Of a DNA stretch of 22,500 nt, positions 15,565 to 22,500 are shown in pieces. The notes below the pieces were generated by a model, which saw nothing but the letters and a program-made list of their open reading frames with translations, searched no databases and had not been told where the DNA came from. The first letter of the stretch is position 1. The number at the start of each line of letters is the position of its first letter. The stretch comes from JAYZDF01 sp036337945 (GTDB taxonomy: Bacteria; Myxococcota; Kuafuiibacteriia; Kuafuiibacteriales; Kuafuiibacteriaceae): positions 1 to 22,500 of the forward strand of contig JAYZDF010000008.1 in assembly GCA_036337945.1 (NCBI GenBank), given 5' to 3'. The translations under genes were made by a program, and so were the position numbers.

Positions 15565-17357
15565 TGGGTGATTTTGTATTCAAAGGGCTCGGTGTTTGTT
15601 CGGGGATTGCCTTCGGGAAAGTTCATTTAGTAGACCGTCGTCGGGTCGCCGTACCTCGCTATCATCTCGACGTAAGCAAAATAGAAGAGGAACTTAGTCG
15701 GTTTGAAAGAGCGATTGAAATATCTGAGCAGCAACTGAAGGAAATCAAAGAGAGAGCTCATCGAAGCGACTTAAAAGAAGTGGAAATGCTTCTCGATGCA
15801 CACACCATGGTTCTCCGCGACGAGGCGATTCGTGATGCTACGCGCCGTCGGATCGTTGAATATAGAATGAATGCCGAATGGGCCCTAAAAGAAGAGCTTA
15901 AGGAAATCCGAAAAATGTTCGACGGACTCGATGTTGAGTACTTTCGGGAACGTCGTAGTGATGTCGACCTAGTGAGCGACCGCGTCATGAGGAATTTGCT
16001 CGGCGCACAAACTGACTTCCTTGAAAATATCCCCGAGGACGCAATTGTTATCGCTTATGACTTATCTCCCGCGGATACAGTGGCCTTAGCTCGATATTCG
16101 GCAAAAGGTTTCGTGACTGAAACCGGAGGAAAAACTTCTCACACAGCAATTATCGCGAAAGCAATGAATGTACCGGCTGTTCTAGGTGTTCATGGATTAT
16201 TAGAAAAAGCTGGAACTGGCGATGAAATCATTGTTGACGGCGAGCTCGGAGATGTCATCCTTGAGCCTTCTGAGAAGCGAATAGTCGCGTATCAAGAACA
16301 CAAGCAACGCCGAGCACGCGAAGAAAATGCGCTTCTTGCTGATGGAATGCTTCCAGGTGTGACCCTAGACGGTCATAGTGTTGAGTTGCTCGGTAATATC
16401 GAGGTTGCGGATGAAATTGAACATGTGCTTAGCCACGGGGGCGAAGGCATAGGTTTGTATCGCACCGAATTCTTGGTGATTGAGAGACACGCAATGTTGT
16501 CTGCTGAAGACCACGCATTAGAGTACGCGAAGGTGGCTGGTGCGATGAAAGGACGGCAAGTGACTGTTCGTACAATCGACCTTGGCGGCGATAAATTCGT
16601 TCGGAATCTAGCTCAACGACCTTCAACCAATGAATCATCGAATGATATCAATCCGGCTCTTGGTCTACGTGCGATACGAATCAGCCTGAAAGAAATAGAT
16701 ACATTTAGAGCGCAAATACGAGGGATTTTGAAGGCGAGTACCCAAGGCAATCTTCGTGTGCTTTTACCCTTTGTCACTCAGCTCGAGGAAGTGAGAAAAG
16801 CGAAAAAGATATTGGACGAAGAGATGGCTTTTCTTACCGCAAAAGGTATCTCGTATGACGACGACATCCCCTTAGGCATAATGATTGAGACACCGGCTGC
16901 GGTGATGATCGCGGACCAACTGGCTTCTGAGGTCGATTTCTTTAGCGTTGGAACTAACGACCTCATCCAGTATTCATTGGCGGTTGACCGTGCGAACGAT
17001 GATGTTGCGCATTTGTATCGCCCATCGAGTCCTGCCGTACTGAGAATGCTGAAAATGGTGTGTGACGTCTCTATTAGCTCTAAAACCCCGTTATGCGTAT
17101 GCGGAGAAATGGCGTCAGACCCCTTCCATATTCCATTACTCCTTGGTTTGGGAGTTCGGTCTTTGTCGATGAGTGCTCAATCTTTACCCCTCATCAAGAG
17201 GCTTATCCGACGGGTGACAGTAAGTGATTGTGAGAATCTCGTCCAACGGGCAATTAATATGAAGACCGCAGAAGAGGTCGAGCATGAGGTTGTGGCGGCG
17301 TTAAAGGCCTGGAAAAAGAAAGAGTCTAATCAGAGCAACGTTATCATTTTGGAGTAA
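15564..17357 (+). CDS. ptsI: PTS enzyme I (phosphoenolpyruvate-protein phosphotransferase)
   Basis: Enzyme I, 597 residues, which autophosphorylates with PEP and passes phosphate to HPr. The N-terminal HPr-binding and phosphohistidine domain carries GGKTSHTAIIAKAMNVPAVLG with active His193. The PEP-binding TIM-barrel domain has LYRTEFL, DLGGDK, LGLRAIRISL, GIMIETPAAV, FFSVGTNDL and CGEMASDP with active Cys513. The full length is standard (E. coli 575) and no GAF domain is attached, so it is not the nitrogen-type PtsP. It starts one base before the end of the EIIB-HPr gene. Its last 14 bases overlap the end of the convergent 480-residue gene. The phosphate path inferred is EI to the HPr domain, then to PtsN and the mannose-type EIIA. 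Confidence 0.97.
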   Translation: MGDFVFKGLGVCSGIAFGKVHLVDRRRVAVPRYHLDVSKIEEELSRFERAIEISEQQLKEIKERAHRSDLKEVEMLLDAHTMVLRDEAIRDATRRRIVEYRMNAEWALKEELKEIRKMFDGLDVEYFRERRSDVDLVSDRVMRNLLGAQTDFLENIPEDAIVIAYDLSPADTVALARYSAKGFVTETGGKTSHTAIIAKAMNVPAVLGVHGLLEKAGTGDEIIVDGELGDVILEPSEKRIVAYQEHKQRRAREENALLADGMLPGVTLDGHSVELLGNIEVADEIEHVLSHGGEGIGLYRTEFLVIERHAMLSAEDHALEYAKVAGAMKGRQVTVRTIDLGGDKFVRNLAQRPSTNESSNDINPALGLRAIRISLKEIDTFRAQIRGILKASTQGNLRVLLPFVTQLEEVRKAKKILDEEMAFLTAKGISYDDDIPLGIMIETPAAVMIADQLASEVDFFSVGTNDLIQYSLAVDRANDDVAHLYRPSSPAVLRMLKMVCDVSISSKTPLCVCGEMASDPFHIPLLLGLGVRSLSMSAQSLPLIKRLIRRVTVSDCENLVQRAINMKTAEEVEHEVVAALKAWKKKESNQSNVIILE

Positions 17358-18786
17358 CCGCTTTTAGTTTTGCTCCTGTGATATCGAAAACAACCATCTT
17401 GTCGTCATTATTCATAATCGCGACTTGCCTACACATGGATTGACACTTGCTATCCGCCACAAGAAAGCCATCTTTTTTGAGGAGCTCTTGCAATTTTCTC
17501 ACAGCAACCTGTCTTTCTGTTTGAGTTAGTCTTTCCCATTTCGCATCGTCTAGGTAACCAACGAAGATACCATTATGACTCTTTGCTTCTCGGATAGGAA
17601 AGACGGTGCCGTATCGTTCGACACTTAAGTTTCGTGAGGGCTGTACAAGCCAGGAGGTAACGCCAAGTCCCAGCAAAAGTAGTAAGACGAATACGCGTTT
17701 TAGCAGTTTGCCTCTGGCCGACATCTCTGACTGCCCGGCCAGGTTATATTCAGCCAATTGGCTTTCTTTTTTATTGGTGGTTTGGGTGTTTTCCTGGCTG
17801 ACTGAACCAGGTAAGGGGGCAATTTGGCTCGGGTCCGCTTGGATTCCTCCTGCGCGAAAATTATCTGTATTTTGCTCTTTAGCTCGTTCGAGAATTTCAA
17901 TTTGCTTCTCTTCGCTGAGGCCTAAGGATGGAATTTGAAAAGCGATATTCATGCTGTCTAGCACGGGTTTGAAGCTCGCGAGACCAATATACAGCGATTC
18001 AGGAGAGTTCCCGGAAAGCTGCAGCAGCTGCGGTAAAATGGAGTCGATGACAAATCGCTGTTCCTGCATCATCGAGTCAAAATTCTTCGTGATTAGAAAT
18101 TGTACCTCACCGGTGTGCAGCTCGCCGCCGAATGCGCCTTTTAGAGATTGAGCGAAGGCCCAAGAAATTCGATTAGATAGCTCTTCCTGTGATGTTTGCC
18201 TATCTTCTGTCGTACTTACCGGCGCGTCGTTTGTGTTTACGGAATCTTCGACGGGGCGCCCAATCCCCGCGACTTTAGGATCAGAGCCCATTCGACCACC
18301 CGAGACTGATGTTCCGATTCCTGCTGGTAGTTTTCCGACAGGAGTTCCGATTCCTGTTGGGATCGCAGTTCCGACCGGTTTGCCAATTCCGGCCAGGTGA
18401 GGGCTTGCGCTGCGACCGGGAGCTGCCAGAGGTGCTTTACGGCTCGAACTTTGTTCCTCAAAGTCAGCTAGATATGCGGCTTTCGAATTTGCAGGGAGTC
18501 GGTCTATCTCTGAGGGTTGCCTGACGTTTAGGCCAAGCTCCCGTGTAACTTGTCCAAATCTTAGAAATATACCGTAGAGGTCTTCAGGCGCAAATTGGTT
18601 GGATAATGCTGACCAAATGGGTTGGAAGTCAAATACGTCGGTTCGTACGAGCAGGGAATACTTTTCCGAGATCATTCCGTAGAATTGTTTCACGTCGATC
18701 TCGTCGGAGATTTCACTATCTCTAAGAACGCTCACAAGCGACGTACACACCGCTTTCTTTTGTTCCTCTGGTGACCTTTCAACCAC
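17344..18786 (-). CDS. Unrecognised single-pass membrane protein with GIG repeats
   Basis: I do not recognise this 480-residue protein. A helical N-terminal domain (about 1-115) is followed by a low-complexity Gly/Pro stretch with four GIG repeats (132-180). A second helical domain follows (about 200-310), then a polar linker. One transmembrane helix (about 363-381) follows a basic RGKLLKR, so the N-terminal 360 residues are probably cytoplasmic and the last 100 outside. The outer part holds a Cys448-Cys452 pair that could form a disulfide. The GTG start at 18786 has a good AAGGAT 6 bases upstream. It runs tail-to-tail into ptsI with a 14-base overlap and is divergent from metK. Secretion, signalling or envelope roles are all possible; I assign none. 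Confidence 0.75.
   Translation of the reverse strand: MVERSPEEQKKAVCTSLVSVLRDSEISDEIDVKQFYGMISEKYSLLVRTDVFDFQPIWSALSNQFAPEDLYGIFLRFGQVTRELGLNVRQPSEIDRLPANSKAAYLADFEEQSSSRKAPLAAPGRSASPHLAGIGKPVGTAIPTGIGTPVGKLPAGIGTSVSGGRMGSDPKVAGIGRPVEDSVNTNDAPVSTTEDRQTSQEELSNRISWAFAQSLKGAFGGELHTGEVQFLITKNFDSMMQEQRFVIDSILPQLLQLSGNSPESLYIGLASFKPVLDSMNIAFQIPSLGLSEEKQIEILERAKEQNTDNFRAGGIQADPSQIAPLPGSVSQENTQTTNKKESQLAEYNLAGQSEMSARGKLLKRVFVLLLLLGLGVTSWLVQPSRNLSVERYGTVFPIREAKSHNGIFVGYLDDAKWERLTQTERQVAVRKLQELLKKDGFLVADSKCQSMCRQVAIMNNDDKMVVFDITGAKLKAVTPK
18247..18393 (-). repeat. Four degenerate GIG-containing protein repeats
   Basis: Within the 480-residue membrane protein, residues 132-180 contain AGIGKPVG, TGIGTPVG, AGIGTSVS and AGIGRPVE at spacings of 12, 11 and 18 residues. 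The underlying DNA is only moderately repetitive, so this looks like a maintained protein linker rather than a recent tandem duplication. It links two helical domains. Confidence 0.7.
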
Positions 18787-18883
18787 AGTATCCTTAGCGT
18801 AAACCGCCTAGGAGCGCGCTTCAAGTCAACAATTGCACTGATACTTGACCTTTTCGAATTCTGAGTGGTAATCGACCCATCGA
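18787..18883. promoter_or_regulatory. Divergent promoter region between the 480-residue gene and metK
   Basis: A 97-base region must hold promoters for both directions. For metK, TTGACC (18845-18850) with GGTAAT (18867-18872) at 16-base spacing is a plausible but weak pair; it would put the RNA start within about ten bases of the ATG. No clear pair is seen for the minus strand apart from a TTGACT-like -35. No room or conserved core for a SAM riboswitch is visible. Confidence 0.3.
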
Positions 18884-20026
18884 ATGAAAATCTCGAACAG
18901 CTTATTTACCTCTGAATCTGTCAATGAAGGCCATCCAGACAAAGTTAGCGACCAGATCTCTGACGCGGTCTTGGATGCTTGCCTTACGGAAGACTCAGGT
19001 TCTCGTGTCGCCTGTGAAACGATGTGTATGACAGGTCTCGTCGTTGTTGGTGGCGAAATTACTACGAAGGCAAGCCTGGATATTCCTGAGATCGTTCGAG
19101 GGGTCATCAAGGACATCGGATATGACGATTCCGCTATGGGGTTTGATTATAAATCCTGCGGCATAATCAACTGTTTGAATAAACAATCTCCCGATATCGC
19201 AATGGGTGTCGATCGGGATGGTGCAGGTGACCAAGGCATGATGTTTGGTTATGCGGTTGATGAAACACCTGAGCTCATGCCGATGCCAATCATGTACTCT
19301 CACCGCTTGATGGAGAGATTGACTGAGGTACGTAAATCCGGATTGCTGCCTTATTTGCGCCCAGACGGGAAAGGTCAGGTTACGGTTCGCTATGAAGACG
19401 GTAAACCGGCCGAAGTTACAACGGTTGTTGTTTCAACTCAGCACGCCCCAGATGTCGAAAACGACCAGTTACACAAAGAAATCATCTCTGAAGTGATTCA
19501 GAAGGTAATTCCTGCCGAACTCCTTGGATCTGATGTCAAATACCACATCAACCCTACGGGACGGTTTGAAGTAGGTGGTCCCCACGGAGACGCTGGGCTG
19601 ACGGGACGTAAAATTATTGTAGATACGTATGGTGGTATGGGACGTCACGGTGGTGGTGCTTTCTCAGGCAAAGATCCAACCAAGGTTGATCGTTCGGCTG
19701 CGTACATGGCCCGCTATATTGCCAAGAATGTCGTCGCGTCAAAAGCGGCCTCGAGATGCGAAGTTCAATTAGCATATGCTATTGGAGTAGCTGATCCAGT
19801 GTCTGTTTTGGTAAGCACGTTTGGGACGAACAATGTCGACGAAGCAGCCATTGCGTCCGCTGTGAAAGATTTGTTCCCTATGACTCCTCGCGGAATTATT
19901 GAACACCTCGAACTTACGAAGCCAGGCTTGCGACGAACCGCTGCCTATGGACACTTCGGACGAAAAGAGTTTACCTGGGAGCAGACGGATAAATCTGCTG
20001 ACCTTGCCAAAGCTTTAGGGCTTTAG
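18884..20026 (+). CDS. metK: S-adenosylmethionine synthetase
   Basis: Makes S-adenosylmethionine from ATP and methionine; 380 residues, a standard length. The family motifs are present in order: FTSESVNEGHPDK with His17 at the ATP site, GAGDQGMMFGYA, and GGGAFSGKDPTKVDRSAAY with the phosphate-binding loop. The C-terminal region (PRGIIEHLEL ... RTAAYGHFGR) is intact. The start at 18884 gives the expected MKISNSLFTSES N-terminus, with only a poor ribosome-binding site. It is followed after 34 bases by the DUF192 lipoprotein, probably on the same transcript. Confidence 0.97.
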   Translation: MKISNSLFTSESVNEGHPDKVSDQISDAVLDACLTEDSGSRVACETMCMTGLVVVGGEITTKASLDIPEIVRGVIKDIGYDDSAMGFDYKSCGIINCLNKQSPDIAMGVDRDGAGDQGMMFGYAVDETPELMPMPIMYSHRLMERLTEVRKSGLLPYLRPDGKGQVTVRYEDGKPAEVTTVVVSTQHAPDVENDQLHKEIISEVIQKVIPAELLGSDVKYHINPTGRFEVGGPHGDAGLTGRKIIVDTYGGMGRHGGGAFSGKDPTKVDRSAAYMARYIAKNVVASKAASRCEVQLAYAIGVADPVSVLVSTFGTNNVDEAAIASAVKDLFPMTPRGIIEHLELTKPGLRRTAAYGHFGRKEFTWEQTDKSADLAKALGL

Positions 20027-20060
20027 ATAAAGCCCCCCTTGCACCGGAGCTGTCGAGCGA

Positions 20061-20582
20061 ATGTTTAGAATGCACGGTCAACGGGCAGCACCTCAATTTG
20101 TCATCCTTCTCATTGCAGCCGTTATCTTCAGCGCCTGTGTAGCCCAAAATCCTAAGAGTCTTAGCGATTCGTCAACTGCGCCTGAGTCGAGCACTGAACT
20201 ACTGACACCGGTTATCTTTGATACCGATCGAGGCCCTGTCCAGTTTCTCAGTGAAGTCGTAGACACCCCCGCGGGTCGCCAAAAAGGCCTCATGTTTCGG
20301 GAGTCTCTTCCTGAAAAAACTGGTATGCTCTTCGTGTTTCCTAATGAAGCTCAGCGTTCGTTTTGGATGAGAAATACACTTATTCCATTGGATATGATCT
20401 TCATTAAGAGTGATAAAACCGTTTTAGGGATTGTAGAAAATGCAGAGCCACGAACCGATTCTTCCCGAAGCGTTCCAGGAGCAAGCCAATACGTTCTCGA
20501 GCTGATTGGTGGGAGCGCGCAAAATTATCGTCTACAGGCTGGGCAATCCGTGAAGTTTGTTACAGTGTTACCCGAGCAATAA
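20061..20582 (+). CDS. DUF192-family lipoprotein
   Basis: A 173-residue protein with a lipoprotein signal (lipobox FSAC, Cys26) and a Ser/Thr-rich spacer, then a DUF192 domain (about 50-170). The domain motifs are GRQKGLMFRESLPEKTGMLF, FWMRNTLIPLDMIFI and VPGASQYVLEL. The molecular function of DUF192 is not established; family members are small beta-barrel proteins, often exported. It lies 34 bases after metK and 103 bases before dnaE. Outer- or inner-membrane anchoring in the periplasm is expected from the lipobox. Confidence 0.9.
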   Translation: MFRMHGQRAAPQFVILLIAAVIFSACVAQNPKSLSDSSTAPESSTELLTPVIFDTDRGPVQFLSEVVDTPAGRQKGLMFRESLPEKTGMLFVFPNEAQRSFWMRNTLIPLDMIFIKSDKTVLGIVENAEPRTDSSRSVPGASQYVLELIGGSAQNYRLQAGQSVKFVTVLPEQ

Positions 20583-20653
20583 TATTTAGGGGTTAGTACT
20601 ATATTTGAAATCAAGTCTAAATAACGGGCAAGTGACTTGCGTCGCCTCCGTAT

Positions 20654-20683
20654 CTTGTGGTGTCTGAAAAAGGGCACCGCAAG
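20654..20683 (+). promoter_or_regulatory. Hairpin presenting the dnaE ribosome-binding site in its loop
   Basis: CTTGTGGTG (20654-20662) can pair with CACCGCAAG (20675-20683) as nine base pairs, one of them G-U. The 12-base loop (20663-20674) contains AAAAAGGG, the only Shine-Dalgarno-like sequence before dnaE, and the ATG lies two bases after the stem. The rest of the 103-base gap from 20583 shows no clear promoter or terminator. Confidence 0.45.
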
Positions 20684-20685
20684 CG

Positions 20686-22500
20686 ATGGCAGATTTCACC
20701 CATTTACATCTACACACTCAATACAGCTTTCTCGATGGCGCGATTCACATGAAGGATCTCTGCGGCCGCATCGGTGAACTGGGTATGGATGCCTGTGCAA
20801 TGACAGATCATTCCAACCTTTTTGGAGCGATCGATTTTTACCAGCGTGCACGCAAGGCCGGAATCAAACCGATTTTAGGTTGCGAAGTCAACGTAGCGCC
20901 CCGTGGGAGGTTTGACCGCACTTCCGCGCGAACCCATCACCTTATTCTTCTCGCCCGAAATCAAGTGGGATGGAGAAATCTGATGTATCTGGTTTCTGCA
21001 GGGTACACTGAGGGCTTCTATTATAAACCTCGAGTTGATAAAGAACTCCTTCGTAAACACAGCGAGGGTATCATTGGACTTAGTGCCTGCTTGGGTGGCG
21101 AAATTCCTCGTGCTGCGAAAGACGGCGACATGGATGCTGCTCGAAATGCGGTGAAGGAATATAAGTCCATGTTCGCGCCGGACCATTTTTTTCTTGAGCT
21201 TCAAGAGAATGGCATGGCCGACCAAACCACTGCAAACAACGCACTCAAACAACTTGCCCGCGACGAAGCATTGCCTCTTGTAGCGACAAATAATTGCCAT
21301 TACATCGAAAAAGAGGATGCGGCAGCACACGATATTCTTCAATGCATCAAGGATGGCAAAAGCCGAGACGATCCCAAGCGCTGGAGAAGAAGCACCAATT
21401 CACTATGGATCCGTTCTCCCGACGACATGCTTGACGTGTTCTCTGATTGTCCCGAAGCGGTCTATAATACTCAGCGAATTGTAGAAATGGTCGATCTTGA
21501 TTTCGACCTCGGTAAGCCCATGTTACCGACTTTTCTTCCTCCTGATGGAAGTGACCTGGAGACTTATCTTAGAGAGCAGTCTCGACTCGGGCTGGAGGCA
21601 AGAATTACGGAGCTTCCTTATCAAGTTGATCGCGATCAGTATTTTAGTCGACTCAATGAAGAACTAGACATCATCATTTCGATGAAGTTTCCAGGTTACT
21701 TTTTGATTGTTGCGGATTTCATTATCTGGGCAAAGAGAAATTATATACCTGTTGGCCCAGGGCGAGGCTCAGGTGCTGGCTCATTGGTTGCTTACGCTCT
21801 AAAGATCACCGATCTGGATCCCATTCCTTATAATCTCCTCTTTCAACGATTCTTAAACCCAGAGCGAGTTTCAATGCCTGATTTCGATATCGATTTTTGC
21901 CAGGAACGCCGTGGCGAAGTGATCGATTACGTTCGTGAGAAATACGGCGTGAATAATGTCGGGCAGATCGGCACGTTTGCTCAAATGAAAGCAAAATCAG
22001 TCATCAAAGATGTCTCTCGCGCTTTGGAAGTCGAGTTTTCTCGAGTCAATGGAATCACCCGCCTGTTACCGGATACTTACAAAGACGAAAAAGGTTCAGT
22101 AAAGCCCATAACGATCGACAAAGCTCTAGAACTTGACCCCGACCTACGGACTATGGCCGAAAGTTTTCGGGCCGAAAATAAAGATATCATAGGAATCGCT
22201 CGTCGTCTTGAGGGTCTTTATAGACAGGCCGGTATGCATGCAGCCGGCGTAGTTATCGCCGACGGTCCATTATGGGAGACTGTTCCTGTTTTCACAGGGA
22301 AAGAAAAAGAACTCGTCGCACAATTTTCAATGGTCGATGTCGAGCTTGCAGGTCTGGTTAAGTTCGATTTTCTCGGTCTCAAAACATTGGATGTTGTCGA
22401 CGGAGCTGAGCGTCATGTGAACGAACGCATCATCAGAGAAATTGAGAGCAAAGATACTGAAGCTTTATGGAAACATCCTCACATCCAGAAATTATTTGAA
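20686..22500 (+). CDS. dnaE: DNA polymerase III alpha subunit, N-terminal 605 residues (cut by the window)
   Basis: Replicative polymerase catalytic subunit; the frame is open to the window edge, so about half of the usual 1150-1200 residues is seen. The PHP domain (1-280) starts HLHLHTQYSFLDG and keeps most metal ligands (His8, His10, Asp17, His42, Glu67, and a His at 84/85). At the usual TNDxH site it reads TNNCH (Asn203, His205). The palm has GPGRGSGAGSLVAYAL and PDFDIDF with catalytic Asp401 and Asp403, and KFDFLGLKTL with the third catalytic Asp561. It is DnaE, not PolC, since no exonuclease insertion splits the PHP domain. The start is fixed by similarity to family N-termini. Confidence 0.97.
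   Translation, partial: MADFTHLHLHTQYSFLDGAIHMKDLCGRIGELGMDACAMTDHSNLFGAIDFYQRARKAGIKPILGCEVNVAPRGRFDRTSARTHHLILLARNQVGWRNLMYLVSAGYTEGFYYKPRVDKELLRKHSEGIIGLSACLGGEIPRAAKDGDMDAARNAVKEYKSMFAPDHFFLELQENGMADQTTANNALKQLARDEALPLVATNNCHYIEKEDAAAHDILQCIKDGKSRDDPKRWRRSTNSLWIRSPDDMLDVFSDCPEAVYNTQRIVEMVDLDFDLGKPMLPTFLPPDGSDLETYLREQSRLGLEARITELPYQVDRDQYFSRLNEELDIIISMKFPGYFLIVADFIIWAKRNYIPVGPGRGSGAGSLVAYALKITDLDPIPYNLLFQRFLNPERVSMPDFDIDFCQERRGEVIDYVREKYGVNNVGQIGTFAQMKAKSVIKDVSRALEVEFSRVNGITRLLPDTYKDEKGSVKPITIDKALELDPDLRTMAESFRAENKDIIGIARRLEGLYRQAGMHAAGVVIADGPLWETVPVFTGKEKELVAQFSMVDVELAGLVKFDFLGLKTLDVVDGAERHVNERIIREIESKDTEALWKHPHIQKLFE

Noticed and set aside
18247..18393. GIG repeats as a CRISPR or DNA tandem repeat
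   Set aside because: The repeats are short, degenerate, unevenly spaced and in frame within a coding region; they are protein-level repeats.
18787..18883. SAM riboswitch before metK
   Set aside because: The gap is only 97 bases and shared with a divergent gene; I found no multi-helix core or terminator.
20875..21342. 155-residue minus-strand open frame inside dnaE
   Set aside because: It is fully antisense to well-conserved dnaE codons and shows no recognisable domain, so it is a shadow of codon usage.
1..22500. Mobile elements, tRNA, rRNA or CRISPR arrays
   Set aside because: I looked for transposase or integrase motifs, terminal repeats, tRNA-like cloverleafs and regularly spaced repeats and saw none.

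Overview
The window comes from a Gram-negative (two-membrane) bacterium. It encodes Mla-type phospholipid transport, lipid A acylation, LptA/LptB LPS export and several lipoprotein or inner-membrane proteins. The mix of a type III secretion ring protein, sigma-54, HPr kinase and a mannose-family regulatory PTS resembles the former Deltaproteobacteria (Myxococcota, Bdellovibrionota, SAR324-like groups). That placement is inference from gene content; no rRNA or tRNA is present. Base composition looks moderate and even, and I see no IS element, integrase, tRNA, CRISPR or other sign of recent transfer.

Layout. (1) 1-1846, minus strand: a divergent Hsp70 whose catalytic ATPase residues are changed, followed by the probable start of a cut-off gene. 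(2) 1912-5050, plus: mlaE-mlaF-mlaD joined by ATGA overlaps; MlaD is long, with a coiled-coil stalk and a beta-rich C-terminal domain that may reach the outer membrane. (3) 5089-7080, plus: SctJ, the type III secretion inner-ring lipoprotein, followed in the same reading frame after a single stop by a protein with FliG middle- and C-domain features that lacks key torque residues. (4) 7077-9261, plus: LpxL-family acyltransferase, LptA and LptB, translationally coupled to the FliG-like gene. (5) 9524-14277, plus: rpoN-hpf-ptsN-hprK-rapZ, the classic sigma-54/nitrogen-PTS neighbourhood. (6) 14345-17357, plus: mannose-type EIIA, an EIIB-HPr fusion and enzyme I. (7) 17344-18786, minus: an unrecognised 480-residue single-pass membrane protein with GIG repeats, tail-to-tail with ptsI. 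(8) 18884-22500, plus: metK, a DUF192 lipoprotein and the first 605 codons of dnaE.

How they work together. The plus-strand block 1912-17357 is nearly continuous, with many start/stop overlaps. The first half builds the envelope (phospholipid traffic, lipid A acylation, LPS export) and embeds two secretion/motor-ring genes in it. The second half is a self-contained signalling PTS: EI, an HPr domain with both its His and regulatory Ser sites, HPr kinase, two EIIA proteins and an EIIB domain, but no EIIC/EIID sugar permease in view.

Most notable: the SctJ/FliG-like pair (a possible intermediate between flagellar and injectisome rings), the EIIB-HPr fusion that could close a phosphorelay loop on one polypeptide, the trans-envelope MlaD, the catalytically altered Hsp70, and a hairpin presenting the dnaE ribosome-binding site. 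No gap without a gene exceeds 300 bases; the largest are 9262-9523 and 11649-11852.
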